This document shows positions 8,100-14,275 of a stretch of DNA of 17,834 nt, in pieces (the stretch's first letter is position 1; each line of letters opens with the position of its first letter). The DNA is from Phycisphaerae bacterium (lineage in GTDB: Bacteria; Planctomycetota; Phycisphaerae; Phycisphaerales; SM1A02), in NCBI GenBank assembly GCA_002683195.1, contig NYSW01000011.1:1-17834 (forward strand), written 5' to 3'. The translations under genes were made by a program, and so were the position numbers. The notes under the pieces are model-generated. The model saw only the letters and a list, made by a program, of their open reading frames with translations, made no database searches and was not told the DNA's origin.

Positions 8100-9299
8100 T
8101 CATGCATTCAGGACGAATTGATGTTTCTCCCGGAGCTTCCGAAGCCGCTCGGGGAGCGGGGAGACCTCGGCCTTTCCCGGAGATTCATCGAGCCCGCCGG
8201 CGACCACTTCAAGCATCTCGATCAGGCCGTGATAGTCGTCGATGCCGATCATTTCCGGCCCCACCCTGGCCGGGCGTTCGCCCGCCACCACCTCATCGAT
8301 CCGCCGCATGTTGTGGTAGTTGCCCAGGGGCAGGCAGAGGCAGGTCGACTGGAATCCGAAGGCGGAGAAGGCCGTGGCCTCGCAGGCACCTCCCGCCATC
8401 AGCTTTCGTTGCCACTTGAACTTCGGGTCCGTCGCGGCATGAGCGGTCATCAGGGTGGAGATCTCGTTGGTGAGTTCCGGGCTGAAGACCGTCATGCGAT
8501 CGCCCACGCGAACGATGGGTCCGCCGTGGATCGGACTCTCCGAGAAGGAGCGGCTGTTCTCGAGGCAGACGAGCCGGGCGTTCTTGCGGACCAGACCGTT
8601 TGTGGCGGCTCCGATGGCGCCGACGAATCCGACCTCTTCGGCCACGGTGAAGAGGAGACCCACGTGTTCCTGGCCCTTCCGGGTGCGAATCCGGTCGAAG
8701 GCGCAGAGCGCGGCGGCCGCCGCGGCCAGGTCGTCGCACGCGTGCGTCTTCAAAATCCTCGCGTCTCCTTGCCCGGTGATCTTCGCATCGGGAAAGGCCC
8801 AGCGTCCGATGTCACCCTTCGCCAGCGCGGGATTCTTCCGGGAGAGCCGTACGGTCACGGTCTTGAACGGACACGCCTCGTCGGGCTTTCGGAGATCGGT
8901 GAGACGGCCGCGAACGACCCGGTCGTCGGAGTCGTGGAACTCGATGCGAGCATCTTCGAAGTATGGGTCGTGGACGCCGCCTCGAAACTCCGCTTCGACC
9001 GTCCGGTCGTCGAGGACCTTCGAGACGACGAATGCCGGGTGGTCCAGGTGGGCGGTGATCAGAAGTGGGGCGGGGCCTTCGCGGCGACGACCGCGGGCCT
9101 TGCGGGTGATCAACAGGTTGCCGTCACCGTCCCGCTTCCAGGAAAGACTGCGGCGTCGTTCACCGAGCCAGCGATCGAGATACGCCTGCACGCGGAATTC
9201 ACGCCCCGCGGCGGTCGGGATCGAGGTGAGTTCGATCGCGACCTTCTCGTGGCGACGGCGATCGGCGGCGTTGGAACGACTCTGTCTTCGTAGGGTCAT
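8100..9299 (-). CDS. M42-like (M20/M28/M42 clan) zinc aminopeptidase or deacylase
   Basis: A 399-residue protein from ATG 9299, preceded by AGGA 7 nt upstream. It carries the two-zinc pattern of clan MH enzymes: AHLDHP (83-88; H84 ligand, D86 supporting), THACDDLAA (185-193; bridging Asp), VAEEVGFVGA (219-228; E221 base, E222 ligand), the CLENS region (245-249; E247) and GNYHN (326-330; H329 ligand). The segment between the first His and the bridging Asp (about 95-175) would be the small inserted domain typical of M42 peptidases, which also mediates oligomer formation. No signal peptide is visible, so it is likely a cytoplasmic peptidase acting on small peptides. The exact substrate cannot be told, and CDD in place of the common DNR/DDR is slightly atypical. 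It is the first of five close minus-strand genes; the SGNH hydrolase starts 68 bp downstream. Confidence 0.85.
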   Translation of the reverse strand: MTLRRQSRSNAADRRRHEKVAIELTSIPTAAGREFRVQAYLDRWLGERRRSLSWKRDGDGNLLITRKARGRRREGPAPLLITAHLDHPAFVVSKVLDDRTVEAEFRGGVHDPYFEDARIEFHDSDDRVVRGRLTDLRKPDEACPFKTVTVRLSRKNPALAKGDIGRWAFPDAKITGQGDARILKTHACDDLAAAAAALCAFDRIRTRKGQEHVGLLFTVAEEVGFVGAIGAATNGLVRKNARLVCLENSRSFSESPIHGGPIVRVGDRMTVFSPELTNEISTLMTAHAATDPKFKWQRKLMAGGACEATAFSAFGFQSTCLCLPLGNYHNMRRIDEVVAGERPARVGPEMIGIDDYHGLIEMLEVVAGGLDESPGKAEVSPLPERLRKLREKHQFVLNA

Positions 9300-9431
9300 G
9301 GCGGCATCCTACGGTCCGCCGCTGATCCGGGATTCCCCGGTCGCCGAGCTCGTTCGGATCGGGGCGATCGAAGAACGTTCCCGGAGTATCGGTGGTCGAC
9401 ACGGCGAGGAGATCTCAAACGTCATGAGAAG

Positions 9432-9470
9432 ACCCCCGTGGCGTCGAGCATGTCGTCGCCACGAGGGTCG
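9432..9470 (-). terminator. Hairpin downstream of the M56 protease gene, probable terminator
   Basis: The arms 9432-9444 and 9458-9470 pair over 13 bp with one mismatch around a 13-nt loop. On the minus strand the sequence after the stem is TTCTC, only a weak U-tract. It lies 38 nt past the stop of the M56 gene and before the M42-like gene, so it may separate the two transcription units. Confidence 0.5.
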
Positions 9471-9483
9471 TGGTGGTCGGTCA

Positions 9484-9499
9484 CCGGCGTGAACGCCGG
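9484..9499 (-). terminator. Small perfect hairpin directly after the M56 gene
   Basis: CCGGCG (9484-9489) and CGCCGG (9494-9499) form a perfect 6-bp GC stem; read on the minus strand the loop is TTCA. It sits 8 bp after the stop codon of the M56 gene. Together with the larger hairpin at 9432-9470 it forms a tandem pair that could end transcription or protect the mRNA 3' end. Confidence 0.4.
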
Positions 9500-9507
9500 C
9501 TCGATGT

Positions 9508-11622
9508 TCAATCCGCGGCCTGCTTCATGCGGTCGAGCCTCCGCTGCATCTGTTCGCGGGTGATCTTGCCGTCCTTGACCATCTGGGTCATCTTCTCGAC
9601 TGCGGCGTCGAAGTCGTCCCCGGATGTCCGGCGTTCACTCCCGGGCTTCTTCGTGGAATCGTCGGCCTTTTCCTCGGCGGCGCGGTACCGCATCCACATC
9701 CTCTTTTCGCCTTCTTTGAAGCGGGCCTTCGCGTCTGCTTCGCTGATCTCACCGGCTGCGACCCGCTGGCGGAGATCTCTTCCCATGGCGAGGACGCGTT
9801 CTTCGATCTTCGCCTTCAAATCGTCGAGATCGATCGCACCTTTCTTCGCCTCGGCCCTGGTGGCTTCGGCGTTCTTCTCCTCGGCAGCGCGATAGCGCAT
9901 CCACATGCGTCGTTCACCTTCTTCAAAGCGGGCCTTCGCTTCGACTTCGCTGATCTCCCCCGCCGCGACCTGCCGGCGGAGATCTTCGCCCATGGTGCGG
10001 ACGCGTTCCTCGATCCGTGCCTTGAGTTTTTCGAGGTCGATCTTCTCCGTCTTCGATTTTCCGGCGGCGGCGATCTTCTCTTCCGCGGCGCGGTATCGCA
10101 TCCACATCCTCTTCTCACCTTCGTCGAACCGCTTCTTGGCGTCGGCTTCGCTGATCTCGCCCGCCGCAACCCGTCGGCGGAGATCCTTGCCCAGGGCGCG
10201 GATGCGTTCCTCGATCCGGGTCTTGAGTTCATCCAGGTCCCGCTCGGCCGCCTTGTCGCCAGCCATCTTCATTCGCGCGAGACGCTGCTGCATCTGCTCG
10301 CGGGTGATCTCGCCGTCCTTGACCATCTGGGTCAGCTTCGCGATCGCCTCGTCATGGTCGGACCCGACCTTCTTCTCTCCTGACATCTGCTTCGCTTCCG
10401 CAGCGCGGTATCGCATCCACATCCGTTGCTCGCCTTCCTCGAAGCGGGCCCGGGCGGCGTCGGCGGTGATTTCTCCGGCGGCGACCTGCTGGCGAAGGTC
10501 GGTTCCCATGGCGAGGATGCGCTCTTCGATCCGCGTCTTGAGCTCGTCGAGATCGACCTCTTCAGCATCGACGACGCGACGATCCTGAGCGGCGGCGCTC
10601 GGTTCGATGGTCGCGGTGGTGAAGACAAGGCCTGCGGTGGCGAGCAGCGTGCAGGCGGAGAGCGAACGCCATCCAACATTCAGCGGCTGGGGTTTTCTGG
10701 ATCCGAAGAGACGTGAGATGCGATGCATGAGGGAACCTCCTGTGGCAGTGAGTTGTTGGGGTGAATACGTTTTTTCGGTGCGGAGTGACTCGAGTACGAG
10801 CAACGCCTCCGCGAAGGTCCGGGGAGAGCCCGTCAGGTCGACGGTCCCGTCGTCGCAACAATTCTCTCGTTCGACGCGGATCTGTTCGGAAAGCCACCAG
10901 GTGACCGGATGGAAGAAGAGCAGGACTTCGATGAAGGCCTGGAGCATGTTCACGAGGTGATCACGCCGGGCGATGTGCTGAAGCTCGTGGGTGAGGACCA
11001 TGCGGATTTGTTCGGGGGTGAGTGAGGTGAACGCGGTCGCAGGCACGAGCACCAGCGGCCTCAGCCAACCGACGACCATCGGCGAGTCGGTGGTGTGGCT
11101 GATCATCATCGAGACTCGAGAATGGATGCCGACCTGTGATTTCAGGGTTTCGAACATCTCGGTCCAGCATGCTTGTGGACTGACGATGCCGATGACCCGG
11201 AGTCTCCGAACCTTGAGCCACAGGTGCGTCAAGCGGATGGACATGATCGTGATTCCGGCGATCCAACCCCAGGCGATCATCGAGATCAACGCATGGTGGG
11301 GACCGGTCCTTTGAATCTCGGAGCCGGTCGCCTCCGCAGCGGTCTGCAACGGAAGGGGCCGGCCATCGGAGGAGAAAGGGCTGGTCACATCGATGGGGAA
11401 GATGGCCGCGGTGGAGGTCGTCGCCGTCAGGAACACGAAGGTCGAGACGGTGCCGACGAGGAGGGCGGCCAACCCAATGACCGAACAGGCGTGCCTGACT
11501 CGGGGGGCGGCCGTTCGACTCGATTGGAGCAGCCCGAACGTCACGGCTCCGATCAGAAAGCCGATCCAGAGCATGTGAAGCGCCGTGAGACCGAGAATTT
11601 CAAGCAGTTGAGACAGGCTCAC
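9508..11622 (-). CDS. BlaR1/MecR1-like M56 membrane metalloprotease with a novel C-terminal repeat domain
   Basis: A 704-residue protein from a GTG start at 11622 (GGAAGG lies 9 nt upstream); the GTG overlaps the TGA of the repressor gene as GTGA. Predicted membrane helices are at about 5-31, 46-68, 111-136 and 319-339. Between the third and fourth is a gluzincin domain: HELQH (212-216), with a third zinc ligand likely in VERENCCDD (E251 or E253), as in BlaR1. In that family an outside signal activates the protease, which inactivates the BlaI-type repressor. Here the extracellular penicillin-binding domain is absent. Instead residues 357-704 hold four 55-residue repeats A (357-411, 462-516, 529-583, 598-652), each containing RMWMRYRAAE, and two 31-residue repeats B (426-456, 674-704) with TQMVKDG(E/K)ITREQMQ, in order A-B-A-A-A-B. 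The repeats are charged and probably helical; B resembles SHOCT-like helical hairpins. They should face the periplasm. Ligand unknown. Confidence 0.85.
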   Translation of the reverse strand: MSLSQLLEILGLTALHMLWIGFLIGAVTFGLLQSSRTAAPRVRHACSVIGLAALLVGTVSTFVFLTATTSTAAIFPIDVTSPFSSDGRPLPLQTAAEATGSEIQRTGPHHALISMIAWGWIAGITIMSIRLTHLWLKVRRLRVIGIVSPQACWTEMFETLKSQVGIHSRVSMMISHTTDSPMVVGWLRPLVLVPATAFTSLTPEQIRMVLTHELQHIARRDHLVNMLQAFIEVLLFFHPVTWWLSEQIRVERENCCDDGTVDLTGSPRTFAEALLVLESLRTEKTYSPQQLTATGGSLMHRISRLFGSRKPQPLNVGWRSLSACTLLATAGLVFTTATIEPSAAAQDRRVVDAEEVDLDELKTRIEERILAMGTDLRQQVAAGEITADAARARFEEGEQRMWMRYRAAEAKQMSGEKKVGSDHDEAIAKLTQMVKDGEITREQMQQRLARMKMAGDKAAERDLDELKTRIEERIRALGKDLRRRVAAGEISEADAKKRFDEGEKRMWMRYRAAEEKIAAAGKSKTEKIDLEKLKARIEERVRTMGEDLRRQVAAGEISEVEAKARFEEGERRMWMRYRAAEEKNAEATRAEAKKGAIDLDDLKAKIEERVLAMGRDLRQRVAAGEISEADAKARFKEGEKRMWMRYRAAEEKADDSTKKPGSERRTSGDDFDAAVEKMTQMVKDGKITREQMQRRLDRMKQAAD
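9511..10554 (-). repeat. In-frame tandem repeat array A-B-A-A-A-B inside the M56 gene
   Basis: A units (165 bp, 55 residues): 10390-10554, 10075-10239, 9874-10038 and 9667-9831. B units (93 bp, 31 residues): 10255-10347 and 9511-9603. All A units share DL..LK..IEER, G.DLR, VAAGEI, RF, EGE and the fully invariant RMWMRYRAAE; the linkers between units vary in length (10-20 residues) and sequence. DNA copies are similar but not identical, pointing to older duplications under selection rather than recent slippage. Confidence 0.9.
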
Positions 11623-12026
11623 GCCGAATCACCTTCCATCTCATCGAGGAACCTTCTGATTTTGGCGATCTCCTCCGGGGTCGACGGTCGGCTGGCGAGG
11701 GCGCCGAGCACGAGGCTCTCGGTCGATCCACCGAAGACGCGATCGAGCAGGTCGCCGACCATGTCTTGCTGGACGTCCGCCTTGTCGCGGGCGGGTCGGA
11801 ATACCTGGGGCCGTACCGACGAATCGCGTTCGAGAAGCCCCTTCTTCGTCATGATCTGCATGAACTTGAGGACCGTCGTGTACCCGAGTTCCTGACGCTG
11901 GGACACGTCGTCATAGACCTCGCGAACCGTGGCCGAACCCCGATCCCAGAGGATCGAGAGGATGTTGCATTCCGCTTCGGTGGGTCGTCGTCGTTCGGGG
12001 TCGGGATTTGATTTCGGACGGGCCAT
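11619..12026 (-). CDS. BlaI/MecI/CopY family transcriptional repressor
   Basis: From ATG 12026 the protein has 135 residues, normal for the family, with AGGA shortly upstream (GCAGGAACTC-ATG). A longer frame to 12128 overlaps the palindromic operator region and is unlikely to be translated. The N-terminal winged helix starts at PTEAECNILSILWDRG (15-30), with SATVREVYDDV (31-41) and the recognition-helix region GYTTVLKFMQIMTKKGLL (48-65). The C-terminal helices (about 85-130, containing LDRVFGGSTESLVLGAL) correspond to the dimerisation part that BlaR1-type proteases destabilise. Its stop overlaps the start of the M56 protease by 4 nt (GTGA), which implies translational coupling. It should bind the paired palindromes at 12095-12141 and control its own operon. 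No beta-lactamase or copper gene lies next to it. Confidence 0.93.
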   Translation of the reverse strand: MARPKSNPDPERRRPTEAECNILSILWDRGSATVREVYDDVSQRQELGYTTVLKFMQIMTKKGLLERDSSVRPQVFRPARDKADVQQDMVGDLLDRVFGGSTESLVLGALASRPSTPEEIAKIRRFLDEMEGDSA

Positions 12027-12094
12027 GAGTTCCTGCTCTTGAAAAGATCGATGGGGGGTGGTTTGTCGTCTTTGGACAGACCAACGGATCGAGT

Positions 12095-12141
12095 TACGAA
12101 TTATTTCGTGTTTCAGGGCAAAAGGCACGAATCAATTCGTA
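12095..12141. promoter_or_regulatory. Paired palindromic operator, ACGAA-N4-TTCGT twice
   Basis: Two perfect palindromes with the same half-sites are present: ACGAA-TTAT-TTCGT (12096-12109) and ACGAA-TCAA-TTCGT (12127-12140). Their centres are 31 bp apart, about three helical turns, so two dimers would sit on the same DNA face. They lie about 70-115 nt upstream of the BlaI-type repressor start. This fits autoregulation by that repressor, although the half-site differs from the TACA/TGTA boxes of staphylococcal BlaI/MecI. They could also act on the divergent ribBA gene. Confidence 0.65.
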
Positions 12142-12182
12142 GACACGAGATCTCCGGCCAAGACCCATTATTGGCGACTCAG

Positions 12183-12195
12183 GATATTTAATATC
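12183..12195. repeat. AT-rich palindrome GATATT-T-AATATC
   Basis: A perfect 6-bp inverted repeat around one base, strikingly AT-rich in this GC-rich sequence. It sits between the paired operator and the ribBA gene and could be part of a promoter (-10-like) or another binding site. No good -35 partner at normal spacing was found. Confidence 0.35.
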
Positions 12196-12196
12196 G

Positions 12197-12378
12197 GACA
12201 CCGCTTGGGCGGCCGGTGTCATTCGGCCTTCGGCTTGTTTTCAGAATCGGTTTTTCAGCATTCAGGTCGGTTCGTGTGCCTCCGGAAAGCCTGATTCTCA
12301 GGAGTCGAGGCGACGGCACTCGGCCGGGGTGACGCTGATGAGTGCGGGCTGGTCTCACCCGGTGGTCGGCTTGACCAC
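12197..12378 (+). promoter_or_regulatory. Structured upstream/leader region of ribBA with four inverted repeats
   Basis: Perfect stems are visible at 12197-12203 with 12214-12220 (7 bp, followed by a T-rich stretch at 12236-12244), 12290-12294 with 12298-12302 (5 bp), 12316-12321 with 12340-12345 (6 bp), and 12362-12367 with 12373-12378 (6 bp, 5-nt loop). The last ends 28 nt before the ribBA ATG. The conserved boxes of the FMN riboswitch were not seen, so any control here would be of another kind. Confidence 0.4.
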
Positions 12379-12406
12379 GGAGACGTGCCACTACCATGCC
12401 CCTCCT

Positions 12407-13609
12407 ATGGAATTTTCTTCTATCCCTGACATCCTCGACGACCTTCGCGCCGGACGCATCATCGTGTTGGTTGATGATGAGAATCGTGAAAACGAAGGCG
12501 ACTTCGTGGTGGCGGCCGAATTCGTCACGCCCGAAATGGTCAACTTCCTGACCCGGGTCGGCGGGGGCTATCTCTGCGTCGCCCTGGACGGCGAGACGTG
12601 CGAGCGCCTCGAGCTTGGTCCACAGGGCGCGATCAACACCAGTCTCCGGCAGACACCGTTCACGATCTCGGTCGATGGACACCCTCGACATGATGTGAGC
12701 ACCGGTATCAGTTCGAGCGATCGAGCCACCACGATCCGCCTGCTCGCGGACCCGGCCTCTCGAACCGACGACTTCGTCCGTCCCGGTCACATCAATCCAC
12801 TTCGATCGCGGCCCGGTGGTGTGCTGGTCCGGACCGGACAGACCGAAGGGTCCGTGGATCTGTGTTGTCTGGCCGGCCTCAAGCCTGCCGCCGCGATCAT
12901 CGAAGTGGTGAAGCCCGACGGAGACATGGCCCGCCTGCCCGATCTCGAGGCGCTGTGTCGGGAACATGATCTCAAGATGTGCTCGGTGGAACAGATCATC
13001 CAACACCGCCTGTCCGGCGAGGCGATGATCGAGCGGATCGAACCGATCAGCGGGCGCGACATCATCACGTCCGAAGGCACTTTTCGGCTCATCGCCTGGA
13101 GAAGCAGCATTGATGCGCTCCCTCACATCGCCCTCTGCGCCGGAGGCGTGGGTGAGCTCGACGCTCATGGACGACCGATCGAGTGTGACGATCCGACGTT
13201 GGTCCGGGTCCAGCGACGGGATCTGCTTGGCGACATCTTCGGCGTCAAGCTTGACGGATCCGATCGATCCAGCGGTGACGACCTCAAAGCCACGCTTCGC
13301 ATGATCCGCAAGGCGGGTCGCGGAGCCCTGGTCTACATGCGTCCGGAATCCGGTGATGCCAGGGTCTCCGGGTCGTTGCACGAGGTGACTCGCCGCGAAG
13401 AAGATGTGAACGCCCCGGATCTTGCCCGTCCCGATGGTGTCGGTGCCAAGGTCATTCCCATGGATCAGCGAGAGCTTGGCATCGGTAGTCAGATCCTCCG
13501 GGATCTGGGCCTCTCGAAACTCCGGCTCGTCACCAACCATCCCCGACCATGGCCGACCCTCCCGGGCTTCGGACTCGAGGTCGTGGAATCGGTCGCGCTG
13601 ACCTCCTGA
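12407..13609 (+). CDS. ribBA: RibBA-type protein: 3,4-dihydroxy-2-butanone-4-phosphate synthase fused to a degenerate GTP cyclohydrolase II domain
   Basis: From ATG 12407 the protein has 400 residues. The N-terminal RibB domain (about 1-205) is well kept: DDENRENEGD (23-32), TGISSSDRATTI (99-110), PGHINPLRSRPGGVLVRTGQTEG (126-148) and HDLKMCSV (187-194). It should turn ribulose 5-phosphate into 3,4-dihydroxy-2-butanone 4-phosphate for riboflavin synthesis. The C-terminal RibA domain (about 206-400) keeps the fold signatures GTFRLIAWRS, LGDIFG and the end GIGSQILRDLGLSKLRLVTNHP, but the three zinc cysteines of the usual ECLTGD...RCDCG segment are replaced by D272, D283 and S285, and the RQEGRGIG segment reads RPESGDARVSG (312-322). 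GTP cyclohydrolase II activity is therefore unlikely, and a separate RibA should exist elsewhere. No ribosome site is seen. The upstream ATG at 12335 region shows no homology. It converges with the RidA-like gene 16 bp away. Confidence 0.92.
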   Translation: MEFSSIPDILDDLRAGRIIVLVDDENRENEGDFVVAAEFVTPEMVNFLTRVGGGYLCVALDGETCERLELGPQGAINTSLRQTPFTISVDGHPRHDVSTGISSSDRATTIRLLADPASRTDDFVRPGHINPLRSRPGGVLVRTGQTEGSVDLCCLAGLKPAAAIIEVVKPDGDMARLPDLEALCREHDLKMCSVEQIIQHRLSGEAMIERIEPISGRDIITSEGTFRLIAWRSSIDALPHIALCAGGVGELDAHGRPIECDDPTLVRVQRRDLLGDIFGVKLDGSDRSSGDDLKATLRMIRKAGRGALVYMRPESGDARVSGSLHEVTRREEDVNAPDLARPDGVGAKVIPMDQRELGIGSQILRDLGLSKLRLVTNHPRPWPTLPGFGLEVVESVALTS

Positions 13610-13625
13610 GCGAGACCGAGTTCCT

Positions 13626-14036
13626 TCATTCCGCCGGGTGCCACGCCTCGGCTTCGATTTCAACCAACGCATCGTCCACGAGCTTCGAGACTTCGACCAG
13701 CAGATTCGCAGGCCGTATTTCGTCGAAGGTCGGTCCCATGACCGCGGCGATCTCTTCCCAGCGATCGATGTCCGTGGTGTAGACACGGACCTTGATCACT
13801 TGCTGGAGGGAGGCCCCGAAGGCAGCCAGGGCCTCCTCGATCCGGACCACGCATCGTCGGGTCTGGTCTTCCAGCGATGTGGGATAGCGACCGTCGGGGA
13901 GGATTCCAACGCATCCGGAGACCACGATCAGAGGGCCCGCCTGAACGGCTCGGCTGTAGCCCATTCGTGGCTCCCAGGGTGAGCCGGTATCGAGCCGGCG
14001 GCTCCCGTCCGGGCGACTGATCAAGGTGGAATTCAT
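13626..14036 (-). CDS. RidA (YjgF/YER057c/UK114) family protein lacking the catalytic Arg
   Basis: A 136-residue protein from ATG 14036. The RidA fold signatures are SGCVGILPDG (40-49), QTRRCVVRIEEALAAFGAS (58-76), VIKVRVYTTDI (80-90) and PANLLVEVSKLVDDALVEIEAEA (109-131). Canonical RidA removes reactive enamine/imine intermediates of PLP enzymes using Arg105 in PAR...VEV; the matching position here is N111, while the conserved Glu 15 residues later is kept (E126). This puts it in one of the Rid subfamilies without Arg105, whose functions are largely unassigned. It converges with ribBA (16 bp between stops) and is divergent from the LolA-like gene. A run of eight C on its coding strand lies 17-24 nt before the ATG. 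Confidence 0.9.
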   Translation of the reverse strand: MNSTLISRPDGSRRLDTGSPWEPRMGYSRAVQAGPLIVVSGCVGILPDGRYPTSLEDQTRRCVVRIEEALAAFGASLQQVIKVRVYTTDIDRWEEIAAVMGPTFDEIRPANLLVEVSKLVDDALVEIEAEAWHPAE

Positions 14037-14275
14037 GAAACAATCCGAAAGAGGGGGGGGTGAATGTCAGGAATGGAGGGCTCATGATGCCGTCGCTGAC
14101 CGCGGTTTGCGGCCTGGACGCCCCCAATTGGCCGGATCGAGGACAATCCTGAGGTGAATCGTCCCCCCGGAGTGGTCCGAACCCCGTTTCGAGGCGAACG
14201 ATTCCTCGTGCAGGAGCGTCTCCATGTCCGCGGGGACGAACTGACGATCTCCTTCAGACGGATCCGGAGTTCCGA

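Noticed and set aside
7941..9293. 450-codon plus-strand open frame over the M42-like gene
   Set aside because: The minus strand carries the full set of zinc-peptidase motifs; the plus-strand translation has none.
9511..10554. Possible CRISPR-like repeat array
   Set aside because: The repeats are in frame, code for similar peptides, vary in DNA sequence and spacing, and lie inside one gene; they are protein repeats.
9508..12026. Beta-lactam resistance operon
   Set aside because: Repressor and protease resemble BlaI/BlaR1, but the protease has no penicillin-binding sensor and no beta-lactamase or PBP gene is adjacent.
12142..12406. FMN riboswitch before ribBA
   Set aside because: The conserved boxes of the element could not be found on the plus strand, though several hairpins are present.
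12188..13786. 532-codon minus-strand open frame over ribBA
   Set aside because: It is antisense to a clear RibB domain and has no recognisable domain of its own.
14053..14060. Run of eight G (C on the RidA coding strand) as a phase-variation tract
   Set aside because: It is short, lies in a non-coding leader, and the RidA-type product is not a typical phase-variable protein; no further evidence.
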